Source: Skermanella aerolata KACC 11604
Lineage (GTDB): Bacteria; Pseudomonadota; Alphaproteobacteria; Azospirillales; Azospirillaceae
Assembly: GCF_000936425.1 (NCBI RefSeq)
Contig: NZ_AVFK01000006.1
Coordinates: 124,001 to 188,000, forward strand
Reading direction: 5' to 3'
DNA: 64,000 bases
The notes beneath the pieces were generated by a model. It did no database searches. It worked only from the letters and a program-made list of their open reading frames with translations, and was not told the DNA's origin. Numbering within the stretch: position 1 is the stretch's first letter; each line of letters opens with the position of its first letter. A program made the position numbers and the translations under genes. Shown piece by piece: positions 44,691 to 53,597 of this stretch.

Positions 44691-44909
44691 CTACTTATGT
44701 GGGGCTGCCGGGAGCACCGCCGTAAGATCCGCAATCAAGGCATCTGCTTCTGAATTCAGGAAGTCTTCGTCATCCAAATGCCGCAGATAAGACCGCAACT
44801 CTGCGGAAGAACCATTGGTAGATGGCTCTATGGGAGCATCCATCACGGGGCCATAGGCGGCAGCGGCACATTCCTCCGCGACCATCTGAAAAAAGGCGTT
44901 TTCGTCCAT
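44691..44909 (-). CDS. Small acidic protein of unknown function
   Basis: 72 residues, acidic (LRSYLRHLDDEDFLNSEADAL), with no signal peptide or domain. It lies 72 bases upstream of the unknown 176-residue gene on the same strand, and the two are probably one unit. The ribosome site is weak. Acidic partner plus unknown protein would fit an antitoxin/toxin or anti-defence pair, but nothing proves that. Confidence 0.5.
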   Translation of the reverse strand: MDENAFFQMVAEECAAAAYGPVMDAPIEPSTNGSSAELRSYLRHLDDEDFLNSEADALIADLTAVLPAAPHK

Positions 44910-45199
44910 GACCGGCTATGTTGCTTTCTGTTTCCCCACCATCAACGTGACGAACGCTGATGGCTGGATGCCTAAATTGACGGAATTCAGTCAATCGTGC
45001 TGGCAAAAACGATATCGTTCCCGCTCTATCGGTGCAACAATAAAAATTTAATCGATTGCTTATCTATGAATCATGTAATGCTGAATTTAGCCTTGGAATC
45101 AAAGCTTTGCCTGATAGCCCATGAACTGCTTTTTGTGCTCATGAATCTCGACGAGTGACGTGTCGAAAAGGCGCAGTCAATTTTCCCTCGAACTAACCT

Positions 45200-46249
45200 T
45201 CACCCTCCCGCCATCTCCGTCCATGATCTTTCGTCGGCGCCGCTCGCCAGCGGGGCCGTCGGGTTCTCGATCCAGGCGACCATGTCGCGCAGGACGATCT
45301 CGCCGTTCAAGTCGCGCATCAGCATGTGGTAGCCCTGGTCGTAGATCCCGACCGTCACCCTGCCCTTGCCGTCCGGCAGGGTCCGGGGAAGGGCTGCCAG
45401 CGCTTTTTCGATCGGTGCCTTGGGGATCACCTGCTCGTTCCTGCCGTAAAGCACCAGGGCGGGCACCGGCAAGGACGCGGCGCTGGATGCTGCCCGGCTC
45501 ATCAACTGCACCAGTCCCTCGACCGCGTCGACGCGGGTGCCCTTGATGACCAGGGGATCGCGGCTCAGCGCCCGCAGCATCTCGATGTTGTCGGACGGCT
45601 TGATCCTCAACTCGCGGGGTGCGGTCAGCCGGAGCCAGGGGACCGTGTGATAGCTGACCCAGAGGGCCGCGCGCTGGAGCGTTGTCAGCGAATTCCTGTC
45701 CCAGACGGCCGGAGCCGACAGGATGACTCCCGCCGGGGCAAGCGGCTCGAACCCTGCGGGCGTCGGACCGGCCAGCGCGCTCATCGTGACCGCTCCACCC
45801 ATGCTCTCGCCCAACAGGTAGAAGGGAACGTCCGGATGCCGTCCGCGTACCAGCGAGGCGACCGTATGCAGGTCGGCGATCAGGGTCTCGTCGGTCGGCC
45901 ATATGCCGGGCCGCACCGTGGCGCCGAACCCGCGCTGGTCATAGGCATAGGTCGCGATGCCGTGCGCCGAGAAATAGCGCCCGGTCGCCTGAAAGGCGTT
46001 GGAGTAGTCGTTGAAGCCATGCAGCGCCAGGACGACGGCGTGGACCGGAACCCCATCCTCGGGCAGCCAGGAGCGAAGCGGAAGTCCCGCCCCATCGGGC
46101 GTCACGACCGTGTCCATCGTCAAATGCGCGGCTTGGGTCATCGGCCCCATCGGCTGGAAGGTGGCGGCGCAGCCGCCCGGCAGAAGCAGGAGCATTCCCA
46201 GCGCGAGCAGGTATGCCGCACGGTCCACGGCACGCCGCACCAGCGTCAT
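45200..46249 (-). CDS. Lipoprotein alpha/beta hydrolase (monoacylglycerol-lipase-like)
   Basis: 349 residues. A signal peptide ends in a lipobox (LLPGGC, cysteine at residue 27), so it is a lipoprotein. The body is a lysophospholipase-type alpha/beta hydrolase: VLALHGFNDYSNAF oxyanion region, YAYDQRGFG, LLGESMGGAV with the nucleophile serine, and a late GYHMLMRD with the catalytic histidine. It probably cleaves glycerides or lysophospholipids in the envelope. It overlaps the ABC ATPase gene as ATGA. Confidence 0.88.
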   Translation of the reverse strand: MTLVRRAVDRAAYLLALGMLLLLPGGCAATFQPMGPMTQAAHLTMDTVVTPDGAGLPLRSWLPEDGVPVHAVVLALHGFNDYSNAFQATGRYFSAHGIATYAYDQRGFGATVRPGIWPTDETLIADLHTVASLVRGRHPDVPFYLLGESMGGAVTMSALAGPTPAGFEPLAPAGVILSAPAVWDRNSLTTLQRAALWVSYHTVPWLRLTAPRELRIKPSDNIEMLRALSRDPLVIKGTRVDAVEGLVQLMSRAASSAASLPVPALVLYGRNEQVIPKAPIEKALAALPRTLPDGKGRVTVGIYDQGYHMLMRDLNGEIVLRDMVAWIENPTAPLASGADERSWTEMAGG

Positions 46250-47268
46250 CGCGCCGCCATCAAAGTCGGATCCCCTGCCTCCGCGGCGTGCGAGCCGCGC
46301 GTCAGCTGCAGGAAGATATCCTCCAGGTCGGCTTCCTCGGTGCTGAGGTCCTGGATGGCGAGGCCGGTCGCCTGAACAGCCGCCAATACGTCGCCGACGC
46401 GTGTCCGGCTCGGCTTGTAGCGCACCACCAGCCGCTTCGGGTCAGGCAGTTCGGCCTGCCAGCGGCCAAGTCCTTCCGGCACCGCCGTCAGGTCGCGTTC
46501 CAGATGGAAGACCAGCGCCTTGCTGTCCAGCCGGCGCAACAGCGCACTCGTGCTGTCCATCGCCACCACCTGACCATGGTTGATGATCGCGATCGTATCG
46601 CACAACTCCTGCGCTTCCTGAAGGTAATGGGTGGTCAGCAGGACCGTGGTTCCGGCCTTGTTGAGCATGCGGACCTGTTCCCACAGCATTTCGCGCAGCT
46701 CGATATCGACGCCGGCGGTCGGTTCGTCCAGCACCAGCACCGGCGGGGAGTGGACCATCGCCTTGGCGACCATCAGCCGGCGCCGCATCCCGCCGGACAG
46801 GGTGCGGGCATAGGCGTCGGCCTTGTCCTGGAGGCCGACCGCCTTGAGCAGGTCTTCGGTGATGCGCTCCGACTTCGGCACGCCATACAGGCCGGCTTGC
46901 AGGTTGAGCAACTCGCGGGGGGTGAAGAAGGGATCGATGTTCAATTCCTGCGGCACCACGCCGATGGCGGCGCGCGACGCCCGCGCTTCCCGGTCGATGT
47001 CGCGGCCCCAGATCCGGGCCTCGCCGCCTGTTTTGTTGACCAGACCGGCCAGGATGTTGATCAGCGTCGATTTGCCGGCCCCGTTGGGACCGAGCAGACC
47101 GAACAGCGATCCGCGCGGGATGGCGAGATCAATACCCTTAAGCGCTTCCTTGGCGGGCGCCCGGCCCGCCGCCTTGTAGGTCTTGGTAAGGCCCCTGACC
47201 TCGACCGCCTGGGCCGGCAGCGGCGTGGTGGCTATGGCGGGAGCGGGAGTGGAGGAATGGGCGGTCAT
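46246..47268 (-). CDS. ABC transporter ATP-binding protein (ABC-2 exporter type)
   Basis: 340 residues from the ATG at 47268. Motifs: GPNGAGKST Walker A, VVPQELNID Q-loop, LSGGMRRRLMVAKA signature, LVLDEPTAGVD Walker B, and TTHYLQEA. This is the YadG/CcmA-like class that normally pairs with an ABC-2 permease gene. Here the next gene is a lipoprotein hydrolase and no permease is seen on either side. Confidence 0.9.
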   Translation of the reverse strand: MTAHSSTPAPAIATTPLPAQAVEVRGLTKTYKAAGRAPAKEALKGIDLAIPRGSLFGLLGPNGAGKSTLINILAGLVNKTGGEARIWGRDIDREARASRAAIGVVPQELNIDPFFTPRELLNLQAGLYGVPKSERITEDLLKAVGLQDKADAYARTLSGGMRRRLMVAKAMVHSPPVLVLDEPTAGVDIELREMLWEQVRMLNKAGTTVLLTTHYLQEAQELCDTIAIINHGQVVAMDSTSALLRRLDSKALVFHLERDLTAVPEGLGRWQAELPDPKRLVVRYKPSRTRVGDVLAAVQATGLAIQDLSTEEADLEDIFLQLTRGSHAAEAGDPTLMAAR

Positions 47269-47466
47269 ATTCGACAGGTTCTTCTCGACAGGGCTGCCAT
47301 CAAGGCTCTCGCCTGATGGATTGAGCGCTTGCTGCGGCACCACCACGCGGGCGCCAACAATCGCGTTGATCAGGCCGCGCCGTCTTGTATCATCCGGACG
47401 GCCGGCAAAACATGCCGGAACGCCGTTGCGGCGTGAGGCATGACTCTCAAGACAGGGAAATAGGTA

Positions 47467-47646
47467 ATGCAGCCGACAGAAACAATTCAGGTGGAAACGG
47501 AAACTGTGGGCTGCGACGGCGGCGGCGGGGCGCTCGGCCATCCGCTGGTCTATCTGACGCTCGACAATGGCGGCAAGGCGGACTGCCCGTATTGCGGCCG
47601 TCGATTCGTTCTCAAGGAAGGCGCCAAACTGTCTCACGGACACTGA
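47467..47646 (+). CDS. Small zinc-finger protein, zf-CHCC type
   Basis: 59 residues. It contains the zf-CHCC pattern [17 protein letters not shown], then [14 protein letters not shown], with Cys-x(n)-His-x(n)-Cys-x-x-Cys ligands. This is the bacterial relative of the NDUFS6/Ndufs6-like zinc protein tied to respiratory complex I assembly. It has an AGG ribosome site. Single gene between the ABC ATPase and the kinase. Confidence 0.88.
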   Translation: MQPTETIQVETETVGCDGGGGALGHPLVYLTLDNGGKADCPYCGRRFVLKEGAKLSHGH

Positions 47647-47696
47647 AGGTATTATGACGGCGGGTCGGGGGTTTCCGGAGTCGCCATCGTTTTACG

Positions 47697-47724
47697 AGTA
47701 GTTATTTAAAGAAAAACTACTTTT
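47697..47724 (+). terminator. Weak hairpin after the zinc-finger gene
   Basis: AGTAGTT (47697-47703) pairs with AACTACT (47715-47721) across an 11-base loop, followed by TTTGG. Only a short AT-rich stem, so the call is tentative. Confidence 0.35.
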
Positions 47725-47908
47725 GGTCTAGGTTTCCGTCTTCCCCCTGCGGCTATTCGGCGAGTCGGAGAGGGGATTGCTACACGGTGCTTTACTGTCG
47801 GATGCCGGAACAATAAGTTAGAATTGATTCGACTTCCCGTGGTGCAATCGCTTACGGCGATCAAGAGATCCCGCGGGTAGTCGTCAGTTCCGTTCCCTTT
47901 GTCCGGTC

Positions 47909-50710
47909 ATGCTGCGCAAAAAAAAGTCGTCTTACGAGGTTCTGATCTACCGTGACGACCAGTGGATGCTCGAGCACCTGCTGGAGGACGAGGATCAGGC
48001 TAAGAGTGCTGCCGACCGGCTGATGCTTCAGCCCACGACCGCAGGTGTGCGGGTTACCAAGAAGATCCAGCGTAACGATGGCGGCAGCGTTGCCGTCGTG
48101 GTGTCTGAGGTCATGAAGACCTCGATGCCGTTGACCCAGATCCGGATCGCCGACGGGATCGAGGCGCCGTTCTGCGAAACGCTGGAAGATTTCTACGCGC
48201 TGTCGAGCCGTCTGACGATCCGCCGCCTGCTGGCGGACTATCTGGACCAGAAAGTCCTGATGGTCAGCGAAGTGCTGCATTGCGCCGACGAGGCCGACAA
48301 GCTGCTGGGGGTCACTCCCCTGATGAAAAGCGCCGTCATGACGGCGGCCGGCAGCCACGCCCGGCTGACCGGAAGGGACGGTGCCGCGTCGCGCAACAGC
48401 CTCAACAAGCGCGTCGAGGAGATGGCTGCCCGTGCCCGGACGGCGCGCAGCAGCTATCAGCGCAACTACAAGGCCCGCCAGGCCTTCGCCCCGCTGGTGG
48501 CGAAGTTCGGCAAGACGTCCGGCAAGTCCGGCGGTTCGCGCTTCGCCCTTGTCCATGCCGCCTGCACCGAACTGCTGGGCGCGCGCGACTGGACGGGCAA
48601 GCTGTCGCGGTTGACCGACTGGCTTTATGAACCGCTCGACGATTACGCGGTCACCGTGCTGGACGGGCTGATCGCCGACCTGCTGGTCTCCAACGGAGCC
48701 ATCCGCGAGCTGTTCGGTCCCGATGCGGACCCAAGCCTTCGGTTGTGCCGGCTGTTCGACGTCATCAAGGGGGACGAGACGTCGCCCCTGCTGACCCCCC
48801 TGACCGACAACCTGCGGGCGCTCGCCCATCAGTTCGACGCCGGCCGACTGCCCCAGGCCCGGCAGGCGGCGTTGCTGCACATCCAGATCCAGCTCAACGA
48901 CGCCAAGGCTTCCGCCCGCGACACCAAGGCGTCGTCCTTCATGACGCTTCTCGAACGGCTGGTGACCGAGAAGGGCGTCGAAGGCGGGCCGGAGATGGCC
49001 GAGGCGCTGACCACGCGCCATGCAAGGACACAGGAACAGGGCGGCTTGACCGGCCTGAAGGAGGCGATGGGCCGGCTGCTGGCGCTGATGGGCGAACCGG
49101 GGCGCAAGATCAACTATATCCAGGCCCTCGCCCATTCCCCGCTGTCCCAGCGTCAGCCCCGCCTGATGCTGGAGGCCCTGGACGATCTGGCCGCCAAGCC
49201 GCGCCTGATCAGCAGCTTCGTCGACAGCGGATCTCACCCGGTCCAGAAGATGAAGGTGCTGAGCAACACGCACGCCCTGCTCAGCGCCGCCCAGCTTCCC
49301 GGCGATGTCCGCTCGAAGCTGATGCACATGGTCGAGATGGTCTTCACCGACTTCCTAACCGAAAACCGCATCCTGGAGAAGATCGACAACCCGGACGTGA
49401 ACCTGCGGCAGCGTGTGATCAAGCTGGCGCAGCTTTGCACCCAAGGCCTGCTGACGCCCGGCAGGCCGCTGGAGATGGCGCGCAGCAGGCTGCTGACCCT
49501 GGTGTCCCGCCATGGCTTCGAAGCGATGGTGGTATCTGACATCGCCGACCCCGCCGAGCGCAAGCGCGAGCTGGCATCCTTGCAGGAACTGCTGGCGGCG
49601 GTGCCGCCCCCTGAATCCAGGACAGCCGAGCAGAGAGGCAGCGAGGGCAGTGCGACGGAAGCGGCGCAGACCCGGCTGCTCGACCATGGCGGGATGGCCG
49701 GCTCGGGCGCCGGCAAGCTGGCCGGACCCTCGTCGCCCGAGAACAGGGTCTGTCCCAGCTGCTTCGCTCCCGGCTACACGGATTCCTGCCCTACCTGCGG
49801 CTATCGGCACATGCCGAGCCAGCGCGATGGATTCATCCTGGCTCCGAACACCATGCTGACCGGACGCTACCGGATCGGCCGGGTCCTCGGCCTGGGCGGG
49901 TTCGGCATCACTTACATCGGCAAGGACGAACGGCTGCATGCCTTGGTGGCCGTCAAGGAATATTACCCCTCGATGTATTCGGTCCGGATGCCGGGAAGCT
50001 CGCTGGTCGCCCCCAGCGGCGCGGAACAGGCGGGACCCTACCGGGTCGGGATGGAGAAGTTCCTGGACGAGGCGCGGCTTCTGGCTCAGTTCCGCAATAC
50101 GGCCGAGATCGTCGACGTGCTCGATTTTTTCACCGAGAACGGCACCGCCTACATGGTGATGGAATACCTGGAAGGCCGTTCGCTCCAGGAAGTCCTGAAC
50201 GAGCGCGGCGGCCGCCTGCCTTTCGGTGAAGCGCTGAGCGTCATCCTGCCGGTGATGCGCGGCCTGTCCCACGTCCACGACAAGAACGTGCTCCACCGCG
50301 ACATCAGTCCGGACAACATCTACATCACCAGTGACAAGCGGTCGAAGCTGCTGGACTTCGGCGCCGCCCGCATGGCGATCTCCCAGGGCGAGCAGAACCT
50401 GACGGTCATCCTGAAGCGCGGCTATGCCCCGCTGGAGCAGTACAATGCCGGCGGCCGGCAGGGTCCATGGACCGACGTCTATGCCCTGTGCGCCACGTTC
50501 TACCGCACCCTGACCGGCCAGATGCCCGCCGACTCGCTGGCCCGGATCGAGCAGGACGACCTGATCCCGCCGTCCCGCCTGGGTGTCGCTATCCCCCCCG
50601 CCGTCGAGAAGGTCCTGCTCAAGGGCCTGTCGCTCAGGGGCGCCGAACGGCACCAGGACATGATCGAACTGCTGAGCGATTTCGAAGCGGGGCTGACGGG
50701 ACGGAAGTAG
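47909..50710 (+). CDS. Large Ser/Thr protein kinase with zinc ribbon and novel N-terminal region
   Basis: 933 residues. Residues 1-600 are mostly helical with no recognised domain (an early LIYRDDQWMLEHLLEDE segment, later a LVHAACTELLGARDW region). Around residues 611-630 is a zinc ribbon (CPSCFAPGY, CPTCGYR). Residues about 648-930 are a complete kinase: GLGGFGITY loop, VAVKEYYP lysine, HRDISPDN catalytic loop and DFGAAR. There is no transmembrane helix. It should phosphorylate Ser/Thr on unknown targets; the N-terminal part may be the sensor or substrate receptor. Confidence 0.85.
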   Translation: MLRKKKSSYEVLIYRDDQWMLEHLLEDEDQAKSAADRLMLQPTTAGVRVTKKIQRNDGGSVAVVVSEVMKTSMPLTQIRIADGIEAPFCETLEDFYALSSRLTIRRLLADYLDQKVLMVSEVLHCADEADKLLGVTPLMKSAVMTAAGSHARLTGRDGAASRNSLNKRVEEMAARARTARSSYQRNYKARQAFAPLVAKFGKTSGKSGGSRFALVHAACTELLGARDWTGKLSRLTDWLYEPLDDYAVTVLDGLIADLLVSNGAIRELFGPDADPSLRLCRLFDVIKGDETSPLLTPLTDNLRALAHQFDAGRLPQARQAALLHIQIQLNDAKASARDTKASSFMTLLERLVTEKGVEGGPEMAEALTTRHARTQEQGGLTGLKEAMGRLLALMGEPGRKINYIQALAHSPLSQRQPRLMLEALDDLAAKPRLISSFVDSGSHPVQKMKVLSNTHALLSAAQLPGDVRSKLMHMVEMVFTDFLTENRILEKIDNPDVNLRQRVIKLAQLCTQGLLTPGRPLEMARSRLLTLVSRHGFEAMVVSDIADPAERKRELASLQELLAAVPPPESRTAEQRGSEGSATEAAQTRLLDHGGMAGSGAGKLAGPSSPENRVCPSCFAPGYTDSCPTCGYRHMPSQRDGFILAPNTMLTGRYRIGRVLGLGGFGITYIGKDERLHALVAVKEYYPSMYSVRMPGSSLVAPSGAEQAGPYRVGMEKFLDEARLLAQFRNTAEIVDVLDFFTENGTAYMVMEYLEGRSLQEVLNERGGRLPFGEALSVILPVMRGLSHVHDKNVLHRDISPDNIYITSDKRSKLLDFGAARMAISQGEQNLTVILKRGYAPLEQYNAGGRQGPWTDVYALCATFYRTLTGQMPADSLARIEQDDLIPPSRLGVAIPPAVEKVLLKGLSLRGAERHQDMIELLSDFEAGLTGRK

Positions 50711-50742
50711 GCCAAAGCCCCAGAGCGTTCAGGCCGGAATGT

Positions 50743-51789
50743 TCAGGCCGGACCCTTCAGGCAGGACACCAGCGACGCGGCCATGTCCCGCATCAGGGTG
50801 AAGTAGAGGTCCGGACCATCGTCGAGAGCGGCGCCCAGTGGGTCCAGGGTGCCGCGCCTGGCAGGTGTCTTCTCCACGACGGTCGCCACGAGCGTCGGTT
50901 CGAACTGCGGTTCGGCGAAGACACAGGCGGCGTCCAGGCTCGAGATTTTGGCCCGGAGCTGGCTGAGCCGCTGGGCGCTTGGACGCTGGTCGGGGCTGAC
51001 GGTGATCGCGCCGACCGCGTTCAGGCCGTAGCGATCCTCCAGGTAGTGATAGGCGTCGTGGAACACGACGAAGGGGCGGTCTTTGACGGGAGCCAGCGTG
51101 GTTTTCAGCTCGGCATCCAGGGCGGTCAGGCGTTCCGTCAATGAGGCGGCGTTGGCTTGATAACGGGCAGCGTTGGGCCTGTCGTGTTCCGACAGTTCCG
51201 CGGCGATGGTTGCGACCATCTTCCGGGCATTGTCGACATCCAGCCAGACATGGGCGTCGTGGGTGCCATGCTCGTGCTCATCTTCGTGTCCTGCCTCTTG
51301 GGCATGGCCATCATGAGCATGCGCATGATCGTCGTGCCCCTGTTCCTTACCGTGGTCTTCATGCCCATGGTCCTCGTGCCTTTCCCAGGCGCCGCCCTCG
51401 CGGGTCGGCAGCAGGGTCAGGCCCGCTTCTTCCATCAGCGCTACGGGATGGGCTTTTCCGCCCAGCGACTGGATCGGCTTGGTCAGGAAGGTCTCGAGGT
51501 CCTCCCCCACCCAGAACACGAGATCGGCCTGACTGAGCACGCGGGCATCGCTGGGACGCATGTTGAAGGAATGGGGCGAGTTGGCACCCTTGAGCAGCAG
51601 GGCCGGTTCGGCCACGCCCTGCATCACTCCGGTGACCAGCGAGTGGATGGGTTTGACCGAGGCTACGACCTTGACGGGATCGGCCGCCATTGCCGTTCCC
51701 ATTTGGGCCGTTCCCATATGGACCGTTCCGGAAAAAATCAGCGTGCCGGCAAGGGCAAGGAGGGAAGTTCGGGCGATGCGCGCGTTCAT
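50743..51789 (-). CDS. znuA: Zinc ABC transporter substrate-binding protein
   Basis: 348 residues. A signal peptide is followed by the ZnuA fold: VVASVKPIHSLVTGVM with a ligand histidine, NSPHSFNMRPSDA, VFHDAYHYLEDRYGL. A His/Asp/Glu-rich loop (about residues 128-185, many HxH pairs) is typical of zinc chaperone loops. It delivers zinc from periplasm to ZnuBC. The start faces the divergent znuCB genes and a Zur operator. Confidence 0.95.
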   Translation of the reverse strand: MNARIARTSLLALAGTLIFSGTVHMGTAQMGTAMAADPVKVVASVKPIHSLVTGVMQGVAEPALLLKGANSPHSFNMRPSDARVLSQADLVFWVGEDLETFLTKPIQSLGGKAHPVALMEEAGLTLLPTREGGAWERHEDHGHEDHGKEQGHDDHAHAHDGHAQEAGHEDEHEHGTHDAHVWLDVDNARKMVATIAAELSEHDRPNAARYQANAASLTERLTALDAELKTTLAPVKDRPFVVFHDAYHYLEDRYGLNAVGAITVSPDQRPSAQRLSQLRAKISSLDAACVFAEPQFEPTLVATVVEKTPARRGTLDPLGAALDDGPDLYFTLMRDMAASLVSCLKGPA

Positions 51790-51852
51790 GACGGGAGACG
51801 ACCTTCGGACAGGGAACAGGTTTGCATAAATGCGTAGTCGCGAAGCGCCTAC

Positions 51853-51872
51853 TGTTCTGTTATAACATTACA
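51853..51872. promoter_or_regulatory. Putative Zur operator
   Basis: TGTTATAACA (51858-51867) is a perfect palindrome within GTTCTGTTATAACATTAC, matching the alphaproteobacterial Zur motif. It lies in the 126-base gap between divergent znuA and znuC and would repress both when zinc is plentiful. Confidence 0.75.
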
Positions 51873-51915
51873 TTGTCAAGCGCCGGATCGCGGCGGAGGG
51901 ATTGGGGCACACTCC

Positions 51916-52686
51916 ATGGCATCGAAGAACGGACCTCTGGTCGCGGTACGCGGCCTGAGCGTCGCTTATGGCAGCAGGACGGTGTTGGAAAACATCGACC
52001 TGGATGTGGGACCCTGCGAGATCGTGACGCTGATCGGCCCCAACGGGGCCGGCAAGACCACGCTGGTCAAATCGGTGCTGGGTCTGGTTCAGCCGTCGAG
52101 CGGCACGATCACCCTGCGGCCGGGCCTGACCGTCGGCTACATGCCCCAGCGCCTTCAGGTGGAACGGACGCTGCCGCTGACCGTCCGCCGCTTCCTGACG
52201 CTGTGGCAGAAGGTCGGCCGCGCCGATCTGGAAAAGGTGCTTGTGGAAGTCGGCGCCGCCCACGTGATCGACAGTGCCGTCCAGACCCTGTCGGGCGGTG
52301 AGCTTCAGCGCGTGCTGCTGGCGCGGGCCTTGCTGCGCCGGCCCGATATCCTGGTGCTGGACGAGCCGGTGCAGGCGGTGGACGTCCATGGCCAGATCGA
52401 ACTGTTCAACCTGATCGCGGAGATTCGGCGGACGCGCGGCTGCGGCGTGCTGCTGGTCTCGCACGACCTGCATCTGGTGATGGCGCGCACCGATACCGTC
52501 GTCTGCGTCAACCGTCACATCTGCTGCTCCGGCCGGCCGGAGGATGTCAGCCGGCATCCGGAATATCTGGCGATGTTCGGCCGCCATGCCGAGGCGCTGG
52601 CGGTCTACCAGCACAGCCACGACCATCATCACGACTGCGCCGGCGAAGTCGTGGCGCTGGCTGAGGTCCGCCACCGCCATGGGTGA
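51916..52686 (+). CDS. znuC: Zinc ABC transporter ATP-binding protein
   Basis: 256 residues. All ABC motifs are intact: GPNGAGKTT Walker A, YMPQRLQ Q-loop, [15 protein letters not shown] signature, [12 protein letters not shown] Walker B, and [10 protein letters not shown]-terminal His-rich tail (HSHDHHHDC) is typical of ZnuC. It powers zinc import with ZnuB and overlaps znuB by eight bases. Confidence 0.95.
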   Translation: MASKNGPLVAVRGLSVAYGSRTVLENIDLDVGPCEIVTLIGPNGAGKTTLVKSVLGLVQPSSGTITLRPGLTVGYMPQRLQVERTLPLTVRRFLTLWQKVGRADLEKVLVEVGAAHVIDSAVQTLSGGELQRVLLARALLRRPDILVLDEPVQAVDVHGQIELFNLIAEIRRTRGCGVLLVSHDLHLVMARTDTVVCVNRHICCSGRPEDVSRHPEYLAMFGRHAEALAVYQHSHDHHHDCAGEVVALAEVRHRHG

Positions 52687-53485
52687 CTTCGTGCTCGACG
52701 ACTTCATGATCCGCGCGCTGGTCGGAGGCTGCGGCATAGCGCTGGTTTCCGGACCGCTGGGCTCGTTCGTCGTGTGGCGGCGGATGGCCTATTTCGGCGA
52801 TACGCTGGCCCACTCCGCCCTGCTGGGCATAGCGCTGGGATACTTGCTGGGGATCGGCATGACGGCGGGGGTGATCGCCGTCTGCGTCGGGATCGCCGTG
52901 CTGCTGGTGCTGCTTCAGGAACAACGCCAGCTGGCCTCGGATACGCTGCTGGGCATCGTATCTCATTCCACCCTGTCGCTGGGCTTGGTCGCCATCGCCT
53001 TCATGGAAACGATGCGGATCGACCTGCTGGCCTATCTGTTCGGCGACATCCTGTCGGTGACTTGGGACGACATCGTCTGGATCTATGGCGGGGGTGCTGT
53101 GGCGCTGGCCGTGCTCGCCTTCATTTGGCGCCGGCTGCTGGCGATCACGGTGGACGAGGATCTGGCGCGGGTCGAGGGAATGCCGGTGCTGGCGATCCGG
53201 CTGACCTTCATGCTGCTGATCGCGGGCGTGATCGCGATCGCGATGAAGATCGTCGGCGTCCTGCTGATCACGTCGCTGCTGATCGTACCCGCCGCCACGG
53301 CAAGGCGCTTCGCCCGCTCTCCCGAGCAGATGGCGGGAACGGCGGCGCTGATCGGGATGCTGGCGGTACTGGGAGGGCTGGCGGGCTCGCTGGTCTGGGA
53401 CCTGCCGAGCGGGCCCAGCGTAGTCACCTCGGCGGCGCTGATGTTCGCGTGCAGCCTGATGGTGCCGGTACCGCGCGCGGCGTGA
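52679..53485 (+). CDS. znuB: Zinc ABC transporter permease
   Basis: 268 residues from the ATG at 52679, overlapping znuC. About eight helices, with the family loops [20 protein letters not shown] and [12 protein letters not shown]. It forms the membrane channel for Zn2+ import. Zur control is expected from the operator upstream of znuC. Confidence 0.95.
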   Translation: MGDFVLDDFMIRALVGGCGIALVSGPLGSFVVWRRMAYFGDTLAHSALLGIALGYLLGIGMTAGVIAVCVGIAVLLVLLQEQRQLASDTLLGIVSHSTLSLGLVAIAFMETMRIDLLAYLFGDILSVTWDDIVWIYGGGAVALAVLAFIWRRLLAITVDEDLARVEGMPVLAIRLTFMLLIAGVIAIAMKIVGVLLITSLLIVPAATARRFARSPEQMAGTAALIGMLAVLGGLAGSLVWDLPSGPSVVTSAALMFACSLMVPVPRAA

Positions 53486-53520
53486 TGTGGTAGGGAGCGA
53501 TGATGGGTTGGTGAAGTGAG

Positions 53521-53570
53521 TTGGCTCACGGCCCAACCTACGGAACTTCGTAGGTTGGGCCGTGAGCCAA
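53521..53570. repeat. Perfect 22-base inverted repeat
   Basis: TTGGCTCACGGCCCAACCTA continues two more bases and pairs perfectly with the reverse copy after a six-base loop (53543-53548). It lies between convergent znuB and dnaJ, 35 bases after the znuB stop and 28 before the dnaJ stop. Such a long perfect stem could be a bidirectional terminator or a short interspersed palindromic element. If it is an element, copies should occur elsewhere. Confidence 0.85.
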
Positions 53571-53597
53571 CGACATCTCTCAGCGCCTGCGGTTTCT

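Noticed and set aside
44061-44753. 230-codon plus-strand frame over the 44 kb unknown genes
   Set aside because: The opposite-strand frame looks more protein-like over the same bases, and this one shows no domain or ribosome site.
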